The notes: a model not told the origin generated them from the letters alone. A stretch of DNA of 64,000 nt from Roseococcus thiosulfatophilus (GCF_017311575.1 NZ_JAFFQY010000062.1:1-64000), one strand, 5' to 3'. Counted from the first letter of the stretch, positions 36,556-45,648 are shown. Numbers and translations: made by a program.

Positions 36556-38139
36556 TCAATTCTCCAGCGACATCAGCCGCACCTCGCCACCCGAGCCGAC
36601 GGGCGAGAAGCTGTAGCCCGAGACGCGGCGCGAGAGGCCGCGCAGGTTCACGGTGTTGTAGACCCAGATGTCCGGACTGTCCGCCACCACCAGCGCCGTC
36701 GCCTCGGCATAGAGGCGCTGGCGCTCCTCCTGGCTCAGGCTCTCGCGCGCGGCGCGCAGCAGCGTGTCCACGCGCGGGTTGGTGTACCAGGACGAGGCCT
36801 TCCAGGTGCCGTGGAACTGGCTGTCATACATCTGGCCGATCCAGTTCTCCGGGTCCACGAAGTAGGTGGAGACCCAATGGATCCACATGTCCGGCGTGGT
36901 CTCGGCCCGCGCCGTGGCGCTGGTGATGTTGGGCCAGGTGTTGGGCACGATGCGCAGGTTGATGCCGATGCGCCGCAGGTCCGACTGGAAGAGCTGCGCC
37001 GCCTGAGTGGTCTGCTGCAGCTCGTTCTGGACATGGATCTCGATGGGGCGGGAGAGGTCCACGCCCGCCGCCCGCGCGCGGTCGCAATGGGTGCGCGCGC
37101 GCGCCAGGTCGAAGGCATAGGGTGCCAGGTTCTCGGGGTTGCCCCAGAGGTTGTTGGGGTTCGGCCCCGCGTTGCGCGCCACGAAGCCGCGCAGCACCAC
37201 ATTGTTGAAACCCTCGTAGTTGAAGGCATGGGCGAGGCAGAGCCGCACGTCGTGGTTGTCGAAGGGCGGGCGCTGGTTGTTCATGCGGATGATGAAGACG
37301 CGCATGCTCTCGTCGCGCGCCACGCGCGTGGTGGGGTTGCGGTCCACGCGCTCCACCTGGTCGGCGGGCAGGTAGCTGTCGGTGGCGTCAATCTCGCCGC
37401 GCAGCAGGGCCAGCACGCGGGTGGAAGTCTCGAGCACGGGGCGCACGCGCACCGCCTCGATGGGGCGCGGGTTGCCGGCGAAGCCGCTGAAATGCTCGGG
37501 GAAACGCTCCAGGTCCAGCGAGACGCGCGGCTGGTAGTTCGCGGCGTTCACCCGATAGGCGCCGGAGCCCGCGCTGTTGGCGGCAAGCCAGGCGCTGCCC
37601 CAGTCATCCCCCGCCACATGCGGCGTCAGCACGCGCGGATTCACCACCGCCACGAGCGGCAGCGCGGAGAGGAAGGGCGCGTAGGGACGGCTCAACACGA
37701 AGCGCACGGTGCGGGGGTTCACCGCCGTCACCGCCTCGGCGGTCAGCACGGGGGTGAAGGCGGCGGCGGGCGCGCGGCGCATCGCCAGCAGGCGGCGGAA
37801 GGAATAGACCACGTCCTCGGCCGTGATCTCGCTGCCGTCGTGGAATTTCGCGCCGGCGCGCAGCGTGAACTCCCAGGTCAGGCCATCCGCGGAGACGGTG
37901 TGCGATTCCGCGAGCCAGGGCTCCAGGCGCGGCGGGTTGCCCTGGTAGCGGTAGAGCCCGTCATACACGTTCAGCAGGATGAACTGGCTCGGCACGTCGA
38001 AGATGGCGTGCGGGTCGAGCGTGGCGGGCAATGTGTCGCCCCAGACGAGGGGGCGGGGCGCGGTCTGCGCGCTGGCCATCAGGGGTGCGGCGGCGAGAAG
38101 CAGCACAAGGCGCGCGCAGCGGAGCAGACGGTGCATCAT
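36556..38139 (-). CDS. Peptide-type ABC transporter solute-binding protein (DppA/SBP family 5)
   Basis: A 527-aa periplasmic binding protein with a signal peptide (about residues 1-25, ending ASA-Q) and the family-5 core: YDGLYRYQG, EPWLAESHTVSADGLTWEFTLRAGAKFHDG split around the conserved turn, and TAEDVVYSFRRLL. It delivers a peptide-like or cyclic amide solute to the DppBCDF importer. ATG 38139 (second ATG 38136) follows GAGGGA. It is the first gene of the operon; the promoter should lie in the 240-bp divergent gap up to 38379, where no clear -35/-10 was found. Confidence 0.92.
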   Translation of the reverse strand: MMHRLLRCARLVLLLAAAPLMASAQTAPRPLVWGDTLPATLDPHAIFDVPSQFILLNVYDGLYRYQGNPPRLEPWLAESHTVSADGLTWEFTLRAGAKFHDGSEITAEDVVYSFRRLLAMRRAPAAAFTPVLTAEAVTAVNPRTVRFVLSRPYAPFLSALPLVAVVNPRVLTPHVAGDDWGSAWLAANSAGSGAYRVNAANYQPRVSLDLERFPEHFSGFAGNPRPIEAVRVRPVLETSTRVLALLRGEIDATDSYLPADQVERVDRNPTTRVARDESMRVFIIRMNNQRPPFDNHDVRLCLAHAFNYEGFNNVVLRGFVARNAGPNPNNLWGNPENLAPYAFDLARARTHCDRARAAGVDLSRPIEIHVQNELQQTTQAAQLFQSDLRRIGINLRIVPNTWPNITSATARAETTPDMWIHWVSTYFVDPENWIGQMYDSQFHGTWKASSWYTNPRVDTLLRAARESLSQEERQRLYAEATALVVADSPDIWVYNTVNLRGLSRRVSGYSFSPVGSGGEVRLMSLEN

Positions 38140-38379
38140 GGGGCGTCCCTCATCTTCCGGGGGAAGTTGAAGCGATGCCCGAAACGCGCACAACGGCCCG
38201 CGCCCGGCGCATATGCTTACCATCAGGACATCTGCCTGCACGCGAGGCGAAACCCGCACCAACAGACTTTCATTTGGGCATTTCCTGTGCGGCGCCCCGA
38301 CGTCGCGCCCATGCTCCGGGGCAGCCGCGCAGGCCCGTCGGCGGCATGATCCGCACATCGTCAGGCAGGCGGGGAAAGC

Positions 38380-39678
38380 ATGTCCAGCACACACCGGCAG
38401 ATGCATCTGGGCGTCTTCGTCCTTGGCACCGGCAACCACATCGCGGGCTGGCGCTATCCGGGTGCCGCCGACAGCTTCGTGCGCCTCGACGTCGTGCAGC
38501 AGATCGCCCGCACGGCGGAGCGCGGGAAGTTCGACCTGCTCTTCGTGGGCGACGGGCTTTCGGCGCAGGTGGGCGCCCACCCCTCCTTCCTGGTGCGGTT
38601 CGAGCCGCTGACCATGCTGGCCGCGCTGGCCGGCACCACGACGCATGTGGGCCTCGGCGGCACCGCCAGCACCACCTACAACGAGCCCTACAACCTGGCG
38701 CGGCAATTCGCCTCGCTGGACCACCTCACCTCCGGCCGCGCCGCCTGGAATGCCGTCACCAGCAGCGAACCGGGCGCCGGCCCCAATTTCGGCCGGGAAC
38801 ACCCACGCCACGACGCCCGCTACGAGGTGGCGGAGGAATTCGTGGACGTGGTGCGCGGCCTCTGGGATTGCTGGGATGACGACGCGGTGGTGGCGGACCG
38901 CGAAACGGGCCTCTACGTGGACCCGTCCAAGGTGCGGACGCTGGACCACAAGGGCCGCTTCTTCCAGGTGAAGGGGCCGCTGAATGCCAGCCGCTCGCCG
39001 CAGGGGCGGCCTGTCATCATCCAGGCGGGGTCCTCGCCGCCCGGCCTGTCACTGGCGGCGCGCACGGCCGATGTGGTGTTCTCGGTGGTGCAGGATCTGG
39101 GCGAGGCGCGCGCCGCCTGGGCCGCGCTGAAATCCCGCATAGGAGATTTCGGCCGCGACGGCCGGGAGGTGGCGCTGCTGCCCGGCGTCATGCCCGTGCT
39201 GGGCGCCACCGAAGCCGAGGCGCGCGACAAGCTCAACACGCTGCAAAGCTTCGTCACCGGCGACAACGCGGCCACCATGCTGCGCAACCGCCTGGGCATG
39301 GATGTCTCGGGCTTCGCCATGGACGACCTTGTGCCGGACCTGCCCCTGCCCGACACCTCGCACGGCTTCGCCCGCGCCATGCTCTCCAAGGCCCGGCGCG
39401 AGAAGATGACCTGGCGCGACCTGCACAACCTCACAGGCGCGGCGCGCGGCCACTGGGTGGTGTGCGGCACGCCCGCCCAGGTGGCCGACACCTTGCAGGA
39501 ATGGTTCGAGGCCGATGCCGCGGACGGCTTCAACATCCTGCCGCCCTATTTCCCCGGCGGCTTCGACGATTTCGTGGACCAGGTGGTGCCCATCCTGCAA
39601 TCACGCGGGCTGTTCCGACATGACTACACGGGGCGCACGCTGCGCGACCATCTGGGCCTGGCGCGCCCCGCGGTGTGA
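38380..39678 (+). CDS. NtaA/SnaA/DszA-type FMN-dependent monooxygenase (second copy)
   Basis: A 432-aa luciferase-like enzyme of the same subgroup as the one at 13.1-14.5 kb: FDLLFVGDGLSA, GLGGTASTTYNEPYNLARQFASLDH, GRAAWNAVTSSEPGA and GRPVIIQAGSSPPG. It uses reduced FMN to oxidise an unknown organosulfur or amine compound. ATG 38380 follows GGGGAAAG. It is divergent from the dpp-hyu operon and converges with the PKHD hydroxylase gene 6 nt after its stop. No flavin reductase is adjacent. Confidence 0.9.
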   Translation: MSSTHRQMHLGVFVLGTGNHIAGWRYPGAADSFVRLDVVQQIARTAERGKFDLLFVGDGLSAQVGAHPSFLVRFEPLTMLAALAGTTTHVGLGGTASTTYNEPYNLARQFASLDHLTSGRAAWNAVTSSEPGAGPNFGREHPRHDARYEVAEEFVDVVRGLWDCWDDDAVVADRETGLYVDPSKVRTLDHKGRFFQVKGPLNASRSPQGRPVIIQAGSSPPGLSLAARTADVVFSVVQDLGEARAAWAALKSRIGDFGRDGREVALLPGVMPVLGATEAEARDKLNTLQSFVTGDNAATMLRNRLGMDVSGFAMDDLVPDLPLPDTSHGFARAMLSKARREKMTWRDLHNLTGAARGHWVVCGTPAQVADTLQEWFEADAADGFNILPPYFPGGFDDFVDQVVPILQSRGLFRHDYTGRTLRDHLGLARPAV

Positions 39679-39684
39679 TGCGCG

Positions 39685-40368
39685 TCACATCTCGACGAAG
39701 TGCCGCAGCAGGTTGTGATAGGCCGCGGTCATCGCCAACACGCCCGGATGGTCGTCCGGCAGGTCCCGCCGCAGGGCGATGATGCCCATGTCCATCTCGT
39801 AGAGCAGCGCGCGCGTCGCATCCTCCTTCACCATGGATTGCGTCCAGAAGAACGACGCCCAGCGGCTGCCACGGGTCACGGGGTTCACGCTGTGCAGGCT
39901 GGTGGCGGGATAGACCACCAGGTCGCCCGCCTCCGGCTTCACCTCGTGCCGGCCATAGGTGTCGTGGATCACCAGCTCGCCCCCGTCATAGCTGTCGGGC
40001 GGCGAGAGGAAGAGGGTGGAGGAGACATCGGTGCGGATGCGCTGCCCGGTGCCGGGCACCGGGCGGATGGCGTTGTCCACATGCGCGTGGAAGGTCATGC
40101 CCTCGTCATAGCGGTTGAACAGGGGCGGGAAGACCTTCAGCGGCAGGGCCGCCGTGGCGAAGAGCGCGCTGCGGCCAAGGGCGCGCAGCACAAGCTCCCC
40201 CAGCTCCCGGCATTCGGGCGAATCCTGCGGGACCTGCAGGTTGAACTTCGCCTTCGCGGATTGCTGCCCGGCCGTGGCCTTGCCGTCGATCCACGGCGCG
40301 GCCTCCAGCCTTTCGCGGCAATAGGCGACCTCCGCTTGCGTCAGCAATTGGGGGATCAGGACCAGCAC
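39685..40368 (-). CDS. piuC: PKHD-type Fe(II)/2-oxoglutarate hydroxylase (PiuC/YbiX-like)
   Basis: A 227-aa dioxygenase. With the GTG start at 40368 the iron ligands fall at H96, D98 (HAHVDN) and H159 (LHSVNPV) and the 2-oxoglutarate arginine at R169, the positions typical of the PKHD/YbiX family; GGAG lies upstream. Family members sit beside TonB siderophore receptors and may modify siderophores. It starts 4 nt after the stop of the receptor gene, so both are one iron-responsive unit. The longer upstream frame is a shadow of the receptor gene. Confidence 0.92.
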   Translation of the reverse strand: MLVLIPQLLTQAEVAYCRERLEAAPWIDGKATAGQQSAKAKFNLQVPQDSPECRELGELVLRALGRSALFATAALPLKVFPPLFNRYDEGMTFHAHVDNAIRPVPGTGQRIRTDVSSTLFLSPPDSYDGGELVIHDTYGRHEVKPEAGDLVVYPATSLHSVNPVTRGSRWASFFWTQSMVKEDATRALLYEMDMGIIALRRDLPDDHPGVLAMTAAYHNLLRHFVEM

Positions 40369-40372
40369 GCGC

Positions 40373-42607
40373 TCAGAACTCCGCCGCCACCGTGACCAGC
40401 ACGGTGCGCCCCGCCGCGACGGTCGCACGATTGCCGAACAGCGCGTCGTAGTTGCGGCGGTCGGTCAGGTTGTAGCCGTTCACGCGCACCGTCAGGTTCT
40501 CCTGCACGCGGTGCTGCACCATGGCGTCGAAGGTGAAATTGGCCGGCACCTCGGCCGTGTTGTCGGCCGTGAGGAAGACCTGGTCGCGCCAGGTGACGCC
40601 GGCGCCCAGGGTCATGTTCCACCGCTCGCCGGGCGCAATGTCATAGGTGCTCCAGAGCGAGGCCGCGTGCGTGGGCACATACTGCACGCGCCGCCCGACA
40701 TTGGCGGGCGTGGTGGAGCGCGTCGTCTCGCTGTCCATATAGCTGTAGGCCGCCTGGACGGCCCAGGCGGGCGTGATGCGCCCGGCCACGCCCAGCTCCA
40801 CCCCGCGCACGCGCTGGCGATCGCCGGTCTGGATCAGCGAGGTCGGATCCGCCGCGTCCTGCACGAGCGCATTGCCCTTCTCCGACTGGAACAGCGCGGC
40901 ACTGAGGCCGAGCCGGCCGTTCAACAGCTCGAACCGCGCGCCGATCTCGTGCGTGGTGTTGCGCTCCGGCTGGAAGCCCGCGTTGAAGCTGTTCACGGCG
41001 GCGGGGAAGGTCGTGAAGAAGGTGCCGGGCGGCGTGGTGGAGGTCGAATAGGAGTAGTAGTAGGTCTGCGCCGGCGTCGGCTCGAAGATCACGCCCACGC
41101 GCGGGTCGAGGTAGTTTTCCCGGATGTTGATGTTGGTGGCGGGCGCCGCCCCCGGCGTCCCCGCACGGTAGTCCAGGTCGAAATGCGTCCAGCGGAAACC
41201 GCCGAACACCGACAGCGTGGGCAGCAGCCACAGGCGCTCATTCACGAAGAGGCCGAGATTGGTGGACACCGTCTCGCGCAGATTGTTCGCGGGCCCCGTG
41301 TTCAGGATCAGGTCGTTGTTCGTGAAGGCGCTGAGCAGCCGCACGGAGGGCCGCGCCGACGCATAGGGGAAGGCGCGACGCTCCACCACCTCATGCGCCA
41401 CGTCCACGCCGGCGACCAGTTCGTGGCGGAAGGGGCCGGTGTTGAAGCGCGCCGTCATGCTGGTGACGTTCTGGATGGCGCGGTTGATCTGCTGGAAGGG
41501 CGCGTTGCTGCCGCCGCCATAGGTCAGCACCGGGTTCAGCCCGCGGAAGAACTGGCCCGAGCAGCTGCTGGCATAGGCGGCCGCCGTCGCACCACCGGGG
41601 CAGCTCACGGCCGTCAGCGCCGTGGTGCGGTCCACCCGCATCAGCCGCGTGTCGTTGTTGAAGGTGATGCCGTTGTCGAAGCGGTGCTGGAAGCGGGCGG
41701 TCAGCCGGTCCACCGTCGTGTCGTCCTGGTCGTTCAGGATGCCGTACCAGTTGCCGCGCCGCACGCCGAATTCCGAGGCCGGGCGCCCAATGGCCCCTGG
41801 TCCGGAGAAGACGATGGGCATGCCGCTGTCCACGATCCGCCGGTCCTCATAGTGCAGGTATTCCAGCGAGAAGGTGGTGGGCGTGCCGATGCCGAAGGCG
41901 ACGGAGGGCGCGATGCCCCAGCGCCGCGTGTCCTGCCCGTCGCGCCCGACCAGGCTGCTGTGCTGGCCCATCAGGTTGAGGCGCATGGCGGCGGTGTCGC
42001 TGATCGCGCGGTTGACGTCGGCGGTGAAGCGGCCATAGGGGCCCATGCCGCCCGTCACCGCGAAGGCGGCGCGGTTGGTGAGGCCGGGCATGCGGCTGTT
42101 CACATTGATGCCGCCACCGATGGCGCTGGTGCCGATGGCAAGCCCCCCTGCCCCCTTCAGCACCTGCACATCCTCATAGGTGAAGGCGTCGCGCTGGTAG
42201 GAGCCGAAGTCGCGCAGGCCATCCATCAGCACGTCGTTCTGGGCCGAGAAGCCGCGGATGCGGAACTGGTCGCCGCTGACGCCGCCATTGCCCTCGCCGA
42301 TGGTGGAGGTGATGCCCGGCACGTTGCGCAGCGCCTGGTCCAGCGTGGTGACATTCTGCTCGCGCAGCACCTGCTGCGGCACGACGGTGATGGTCTGCGG
42401 CACGTCGCGCACCGTGCCGGGCTGGCGTGGATTGCCCGTGGGGGCGCGCAGGGGGGCGTTGGCCGTGCCGGCCTCGATCGCGACCTCGGGGATGGACATG
42501 GCCGGCGATGGCGACTGGGCCAGGGCGAAGCCGCCCACCATGGCCGCGCCCAGGCTCAAGCTGGCGATGGCGGCCATGCCACCCGTTGCGCGTGTCGTCT
42601 CATGCAT
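40373..42607 (-). CDS. TonB-dependent siderophore receptor
   Basis: A 744-aa outer-membrane receptor: signal peptide ending near ALAQ, plug domain ([31 protein letters not shown] split by the usual turn, then [19 protein letters not shown] and [11 protein letters not shown]) and a 22-strand barrel ending in an aromatic C-terminus (VTVAAEF). It imports a ferric siderophore, probably catecholate or hydroxamate. ATG 42607 has AAAGGG about 10 nt upstream; an earlier in-frame ATG (42640) lies inside a Fur-like site and has no Shine-Dalgarno. piuC follows in the same operon. Confidence 0.93.
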   Translation of the reverse strand: MHETTRATGGMAAIASLSLGAAMVGGFALAQSPSPAMSIPEVAIEAGTANAPLRAPTGNPRQPGTVRDVPQTITVVPQQVLREQNVTTLDQALRNVPGITSTIGEGNGGVSGDQFRIRGFSAQNDVLMDGLRDFGSYQRDAFTYEDVQVLKGAGGLAIGTSAIGGGINVNSRMPGLTNRAAFAVTGGMGPYGRFTADVNRAISDTAAMRLNLMGQHSSLVGRDGQDTRRWGIAPSVAFGIGTPTTFSLEYLHYEDRRIVDSGMPIVFSGPGAIGRPASEFGVRRGNWYGILNDQDDTTVDRLTARFQHRFDNGITFNNDTRLMRVDRTTALTAVSCPGGATAAAYASSCSGQFFRGLNPVLTYGGGSNAPFQQINRAIQNVTSMTARFNTGPFRHELVAGVDVAHEVVERRAFPYASARPSVRLLSAFTNNDLILNTGPANNLRETVSTNLGLFVNERLWLLPTLSVFGGFRWTHFDLDYRAGTPGAAPATNINIRENYLDPRVGVIFEPTPAQTYYYSYSTSTTPPGTFFTTFPAAVNSFNAGFQPERNTTHEIGARFELLNGRLGLSAALFQSEKGNALVQDAADPTSLIQTGDRQRVRGVELGVAGRITPAWAVQAAYSYMDSETTRSTTPANVGRRVQYVPTHAASLWSTYDIAPGERWNMTLGAGVTWRDQVFLTADNTAEVPANFTFDAMVQHRVQENLTVRVNGYNLTDRRNYDALFGNRATVAAGRTVLVTVAAEF

Positions 42608-42630
42608 GGCTGCGGAACCCTTTATGCGAT

Positions 42631-42645
42631 TGCGAGTCATTCTTA
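42631..42645. promoter_or_regulatory. Fur-box-like dyad (TGCGAGTCATTCTTA)
   Basis: TGCGAGTCATTCTTA matches the 7-1-7 Fur pattern TGAGAATCATTCTCA at 12 of 15 positions. It lies 24 nt upstream of the receptor start, as expected for iron repression of the receptor-piuC unit. Confidence 0.6.
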
Positions 42646-42883
42646 ATTATGGCTTGCCAATGGGTCAACCTGGCCGGGGACCGTGAAGCAATCGTCGCTG
42701 AGGCTTGCCGCGGCCCATGGACGGGCTTGCCGAAGGCAAGCCGATGCCGGTCCATCATTGGTCGCGGATAGGGGGAGCGTTGGGACGAGACATCCCCGCG
42801 AGCAGGCGAGGCCATCTGCAAGGAAGGCGGCGGACACGCGGCCGAGGCGGACCGGTCGGGGCCAGGCCCAAGCCCGCTAGATC

Positions 42884-42931
42884 CTGTACGCCCGCATGGT
42901 GCGCACCATCCCGAAATGTCGGGGCGTACAG
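42884..42931. repeat. Nested inverted repeat (CTGTACGCCC ... GGGCGTACAG)
   Basis: CTGTACGCCC (42884-42893) is perfectly inverted as GGGCGTACAG (42922-42931). Inside it lies the perfect 14-bp palindrome ATGGTGCGCACCAT (42896-42909). There is no T-run on either strand. It may be a regulatory site, a small mobile-element remnant or an RNA structure. Confidence 0.75.
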
Positions 42932-43032
42932 AACAAAAGCCTACTCCACGGCCACACCAGCAACGGAACCACAACATGTCCGTGATTTTTTCAGCATATA
43001 CTTACTCTTGATTGATTTCGATCCCGCATGGT

Positions 43033-43060
43033 TTGACAGTCATTTATCAACGCCTATCCT
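43033..43060 (+). promoter_or_regulatory. Sigma-70-type promoter for the exported protein
   Basis: A consensus -35 TTGACA (43033-43038), 16-nt spacer and -10 TATCCT (43055-43060) lie in AT-rich DNA. Transcription would start near 43067, shortly before the GAGGAG Shine-Dalgarno and ATG 43091. TTGA and TCAA within it form a dyad that could bind a regulator. Confidence 0.6.
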
Positions 43061-43090
43061 TTCCTCACCATGACTGAGGAGAGACCATCC

Positions 43091-43525
43091 ATGCGCGCCA
43101 TGCTCTTTGGCCTTGCCCTCGCGCTCGCACCGTCGCTTGCCTTCGCCCAGCTCTATGACAGCGGCTGGCGGCGCGTCGCCTCGTCGGATCTCGAACACCT
43201 CGACCTCTCCGGCGGCGGGATGCGGGTCAACAATTTCATGGTCTATGCCGAAGAGCGGGCCGGCCGGGCCAGCCCCGCGGAGGACGCGCTCCGCACCCAT
43301 CTCTTCACCGTCTCCGCCACGCGGCAGGATGAGGCGGCGCGCGAGGTCTTCGTGCAGATCGTGGGCGCACGGGAAGATGGCACGCCCACCGTCTCGGCGG
43401 CGGCGCGCGCCAATTTCAGCCCTCGGGGCGGCAACCGGATGCAGGCGCTGCGCACCCAGACCCCGACGAGCGAGAGCGAAATGGGACAGACGCAGAGCTA
43501 CTTCATCCGCGTCATCGTCCAGTAG
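43091..43525 (+). CDS. Small exported protein, unknown family
   Basis: A 144-aa protein with a clear signal peptide (residues 1-20, cleavage after AFA) and a mature part of about 124 residues that begins QLYDSGWRRVASSDLEHLDLS. It contains no cysteine and no recognised domain; the mature part alternates polar and beta-type segments. ATG 43091 follows GAGGAG; an ATG at 43070 would add seven residues before the signal. It stands alone, with its own consensus promoter and a terminator hairpin after it. Confidence 0.65.
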   Translation: MRAMLFGLALALAPSLAFAQLYDSGWRRVASSDLEHLDLSGGGMRVNNFMVYAEERAGRASPAEDALRTHLFTVSATRQDEAAREVFVQIVGAREDGTPTVSAAARANFSPRGGNRMQALRTQTPTSESEMGQTQSYFIRVIVQ

Positions 43526-43530
43526 GGTGG

Positions 43531-43547
43531 CGGGGCGAGATGCCCCG
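43531..43547. terminator. Hairpin between convergent genes
   Basis: CGGGGC and GCCCCG form a 6-bp stem with a GAGAT loop between the exported-protein gene and the convergent Bug protein gene, and could serve both strands. Confidence 0.45.
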
Positions 43548-43552
43548 GTCGC

Positions 43553-44524
43553 TCACTGCCCCCAGGGCCTGATCTGCCACAGCTCCTGCACGCGGTTGTC
43601 CACCTCCTGCACCAGCTGGCGGTAGTCGGCGCCGATGGCGATGCGAAGCGGCAGCGAGGCGCGGGCCGCGTCGCGCAGGAAGTCCGGATCCGCCAGCGCC
43701 GCGCGCAGCCCCTGCTCCAGCCGCGTGCGGATGTCCTCGGGCAGGCCCGGCGGTGCAATGATGCCACGGGCCGAGCCCGCCACCAGGTCGAAGCCCTGCT
43801 CGCGGAAGGTCGGCAGATCCGGCGCGGCGGACCAGCGTTCGGCCGCCGCCTGCCCAAGCGCCCGCACCCGGCCCTCGCGCATGGGGCCCAGGATTTCGGC
43901 GACATTGCCCACACCCACCTCGATATGCCCGCCCAGCACCTGGGCCAGCAGGGGCGCCGCACCCGCGAAGGGCACGTGCTCCAGCGGTTCCAGCCGCGCC
44001 TGGGCCTGCAAGGCCAGCATGAGGATGTGGTCGTCCGAGCCCACGCCCGTCGTGCCGTAGTTGATGCGCCCCGGGCGGGCGCGCGCGGCCTCGATCAGAT
44101 CACTCAGCGTCCGGAACGGCGAGTTGGGCGGCACGAAGATGGTGTTCGGGTCGTCCACCACATTGGCCAGGAAGGTGTAGTCCATCGGCCGGTAGCGCGC
44201 CGCGCGCTCGCGCGGGATGGTGTTGATGGCCGGCACGGCGACGGCGCCGATGGTGTAGCCGTCCGGGGCGGCGTTGAAGCTCGCCTCGAAGCCGATCTGC
44301 CCGCCCGCGCCCGCGCGGTTCTGCACCACGAAGCGCGCGCCGGGCAGGTGCTTCTCCAGCACCGGCATGACGAGGCGCATCATCACGTCCACGCCACCGC
44401 CGGGCGGATAGGGCACGATGGCCTGGATGGGCTTCTCTCCGGGCCAGACGGGTTGGGCGCGGAGCGCGGCGGGGGCGGCGAGCAGGCCAAGGCCCGCGGC
44501 GCCGAGCTGGCGACGGGTTGTCAT
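43553..44524 (-). CDS. Bug/TctC family tripartite tricarboxylate-type solute-binding protein
   Basis: A 323-aa periplasmic Bug protein: signal with twin arginine (MTTRRQLGAAG) ending near ALRA, then the typical PIQAIVPYPPGGGVDVMMR, VVQNRAGAGGQIG and PDGYTIG. Bug proteins bind carboxylates and related small solutes and are very numerous in this group of bacteria. ATG 44524 follows GGAGGAAA. No TctAB membrane genes are adjacent, which is common. It lies 79 nt after the hydroxyacyl-CoA dehydrogenase gene on the same strand. Confidence 0.92.
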   Translation of the reverse strand: MTTRRQLGAAGLGLLAAPAALRAQPVWPGEKPIQAIVPYPPGGGVDVMMRLVMPVLEKHLPGARFVVQNRAGAGGQIGFEASFNAAPDGYTIGAVAVPAINTIPRERAARYRPMDYTFLANVVDDPNTIFVPPNSPFRTLSDLIEAARARPGRINYGTTGVGSDDHILMLALQAQARLEPLEHVPFAGAAPLLAQVLGGHIEVGVGNVAEILGPMREGRVRALGQAAAERWSAAPDLPTFREQGFDLVAGSARGIIAPPGLPEDIRTRLEQGLRAALADPDFLRDAARASLPLRIAIGADYRQLVQEVDNRVQELWQIRPWGQ

Positions 44525-44603
44525 CGTGTTTCCTCCGGTTCGTTGTCGTTGGCCGGATGCTATCCCCGCTTGTCCGTGAAGGCCAAGCCGCGCCGTGCTT
44601 GCA

Positions 44604-45536
44604 TCAATCCGCATCGGCCTCGCGCAGCACGTCGAGTGCGGCCTGAAGTGCCATTTCGTAGCGCGCCTGCTCGCGCGCCACACGCTCGGGCGGCCATGCG
44701 CGGAAGCCCTGGCCGGTCTTCGCGCCGTAGTGGCCCGCCTCCACCAGGCGGCGCAGCCCGGGCGAAGGCTCGGGCGAGGTGTTGAGCGAGGGGTAGATGG
44801 AACTGGCCGCCGCGAGTTGCGTCTCCAGCCCCGCCAGCTCCTTCTGCAAGATCGGCCCGCCCGCGATGTAGCGGAAGCCGAAGGTGTAGCGCACCGCCGC
44901 GTCCACATCATCGGCCGTGGCGAGGCCCTCCTCGATCGCGGCGAAGGCCTCGCGCATCATCGCGTGCTGCAGGCGGTTGGCGAGGAAGCCCGGCACGTCG
45001 CGCGCCACCATGATGGGCTTGCGGCCCAGCGCGGCCATGATGGCGGCGAGGCGTTCGCACACCGCGGGGTCCGTGTGTTCGCCGCGCACCACCTCCACGC
45101 CCGGCACGAGATGCGCGGGCAGGAAGAAGTGCAGGTTCGCCATGCGCGCCCGCGTGGCGCAGCCGGCCGCGATGTCGGTGATGCGCAGCCCCGAGGCGTT
45201 GGTGGCCACGGGCACGCCAGGCGGCACCAGCCGGTCCAGCCGCGCGAAGAGGTCGCGCTTGATGGCGAGGTTCTCGGGCACCGCCTCGATGACCACCGCG
45301 GCATCGCCGTAATCCACCGCCTCGGGCGCGGCCGCGATCTGCGCCTCGGCCGCTGCCCCGCCCAGTTGCGCGACGGCGCGCGCCATGCGCTCGCGCGCGG
45401 CGGGCCAGGCGGCCTCGCGCGGTTCCACCGCCGTCACGCGCCAGCCGCCGGCGAGGAAGATCGCCGCGATGTCGCAGCCCATCAGGCCAAGGCCCAGCAC
45501 CACCGCATGTCCGGGCGGCAAGGATTGTTCAGGCAT
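44604..45536 (-). CDS. 3-hydroxyacyl-CoA dehydrogenase family protein
   Basis: A 310-aa NAD-dependent dehydrogenase with Rossmann motif GLGLMG (residues 15-20), the acidic turn VTAVEPRE, IEAVPENLAIKRDLFARLD, a catalytic block ANLHFFLPAHLVPGVEVV and ARDVPGFLANRLQHAMMREAF. The family oxidises 3-hydroxyacyl-CoA; single-domain members of this length include 3-hydroxybutyryl-CoA and L-carnitine dehydrogenases. The active-site H reads HFF rather than HFFNP, so the substrate may differ. AGGGGAGCGG lies upstream of the ATG. Confidence 0.87.
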   Translation of the reverse strand: MPEQSLPPGHAVVLGLGLMGCDIAAIFLAGGWRVTAVEPREAAWPAARERMARAVAQLGGAAAEAQIAAAPEAVDYGDAAVVIEAVPENLAIKRDLFARLDRLVPPGVPVATNASGLRITDIAAGCATRARMANLHFFLPAHLVPGVEVVRGEHTDPAVCERLAAIMAALGRKPIMVARDVPGFLANRLQHAMMREAFAAIEEGLATADDVDAAVRYTFGFRYIAGGPILQKELAGLETQLAAASSIYPSLNTSPEPSPGLRRLVEAGHYGAKTGQGFRAWPPERVAREQARYEMALQAALDVLREADAD

Positions 45537-45648
45537 GTTCCGCTCCCCTTGGATGGGAGCAGCTTGGACCAGGGTGCGGTGGTCGCAAAAACCCCCGCCT
45601 CAGGCGGTGGGTGGGAGGTGACCCGCGCCTCTGCTAGATCATGGCCGC

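Larger units (their letters stand above)
42608..43090. other. 483-bp gene-free spacer, unusually AT-rich in its right half
   Basis: No convincing gene was found. The left part holds the receptor leader and Fur-like site; the middle (42660-42880) is ordinary GC-rich DNA with no structure noted; 42884-42931 is a nested inverted repeat; about 42930-43060 is much more AT-rich than the window and ends in a promoter for the exported protein. The short frames here lack starts and similarity. Confidence 0.6.

Noticed and set aside
36811-38349. A 512-aa plus-strand frame opposite the DppA-like gene
   Set aside because: Antisense shadow, His/Gly/Arg-rich, no start context; the minus-strand gene has a signal peptide and family motifs.
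40511-42646. A 711-aa plus-strand frame opposite the TonB receptor
   Set aside because: Antisense shadow of a clear receptor; no domain and biased composition.
42884-42931. Terminal repeats of a complete insertion sequence
   Set aside because: Only 28 bp separate the arms, no transposase is nearby and no target duplication is seen; kept only as an unexplained repeat.
42683-43073. Small frames in the 42.6-43.1 kb spacer
   Set aside because: No Shine-Dalgarno, no similarity, and they cross the inverted repeat and promoter.
45583-45648. Hairpin CCGCC-TCA-GGCGG between divergent genes as a terminator
   Set aside because: It lies between two divergent starts where no terminator is expected, and short GC stems occur often by chance in this DNA.
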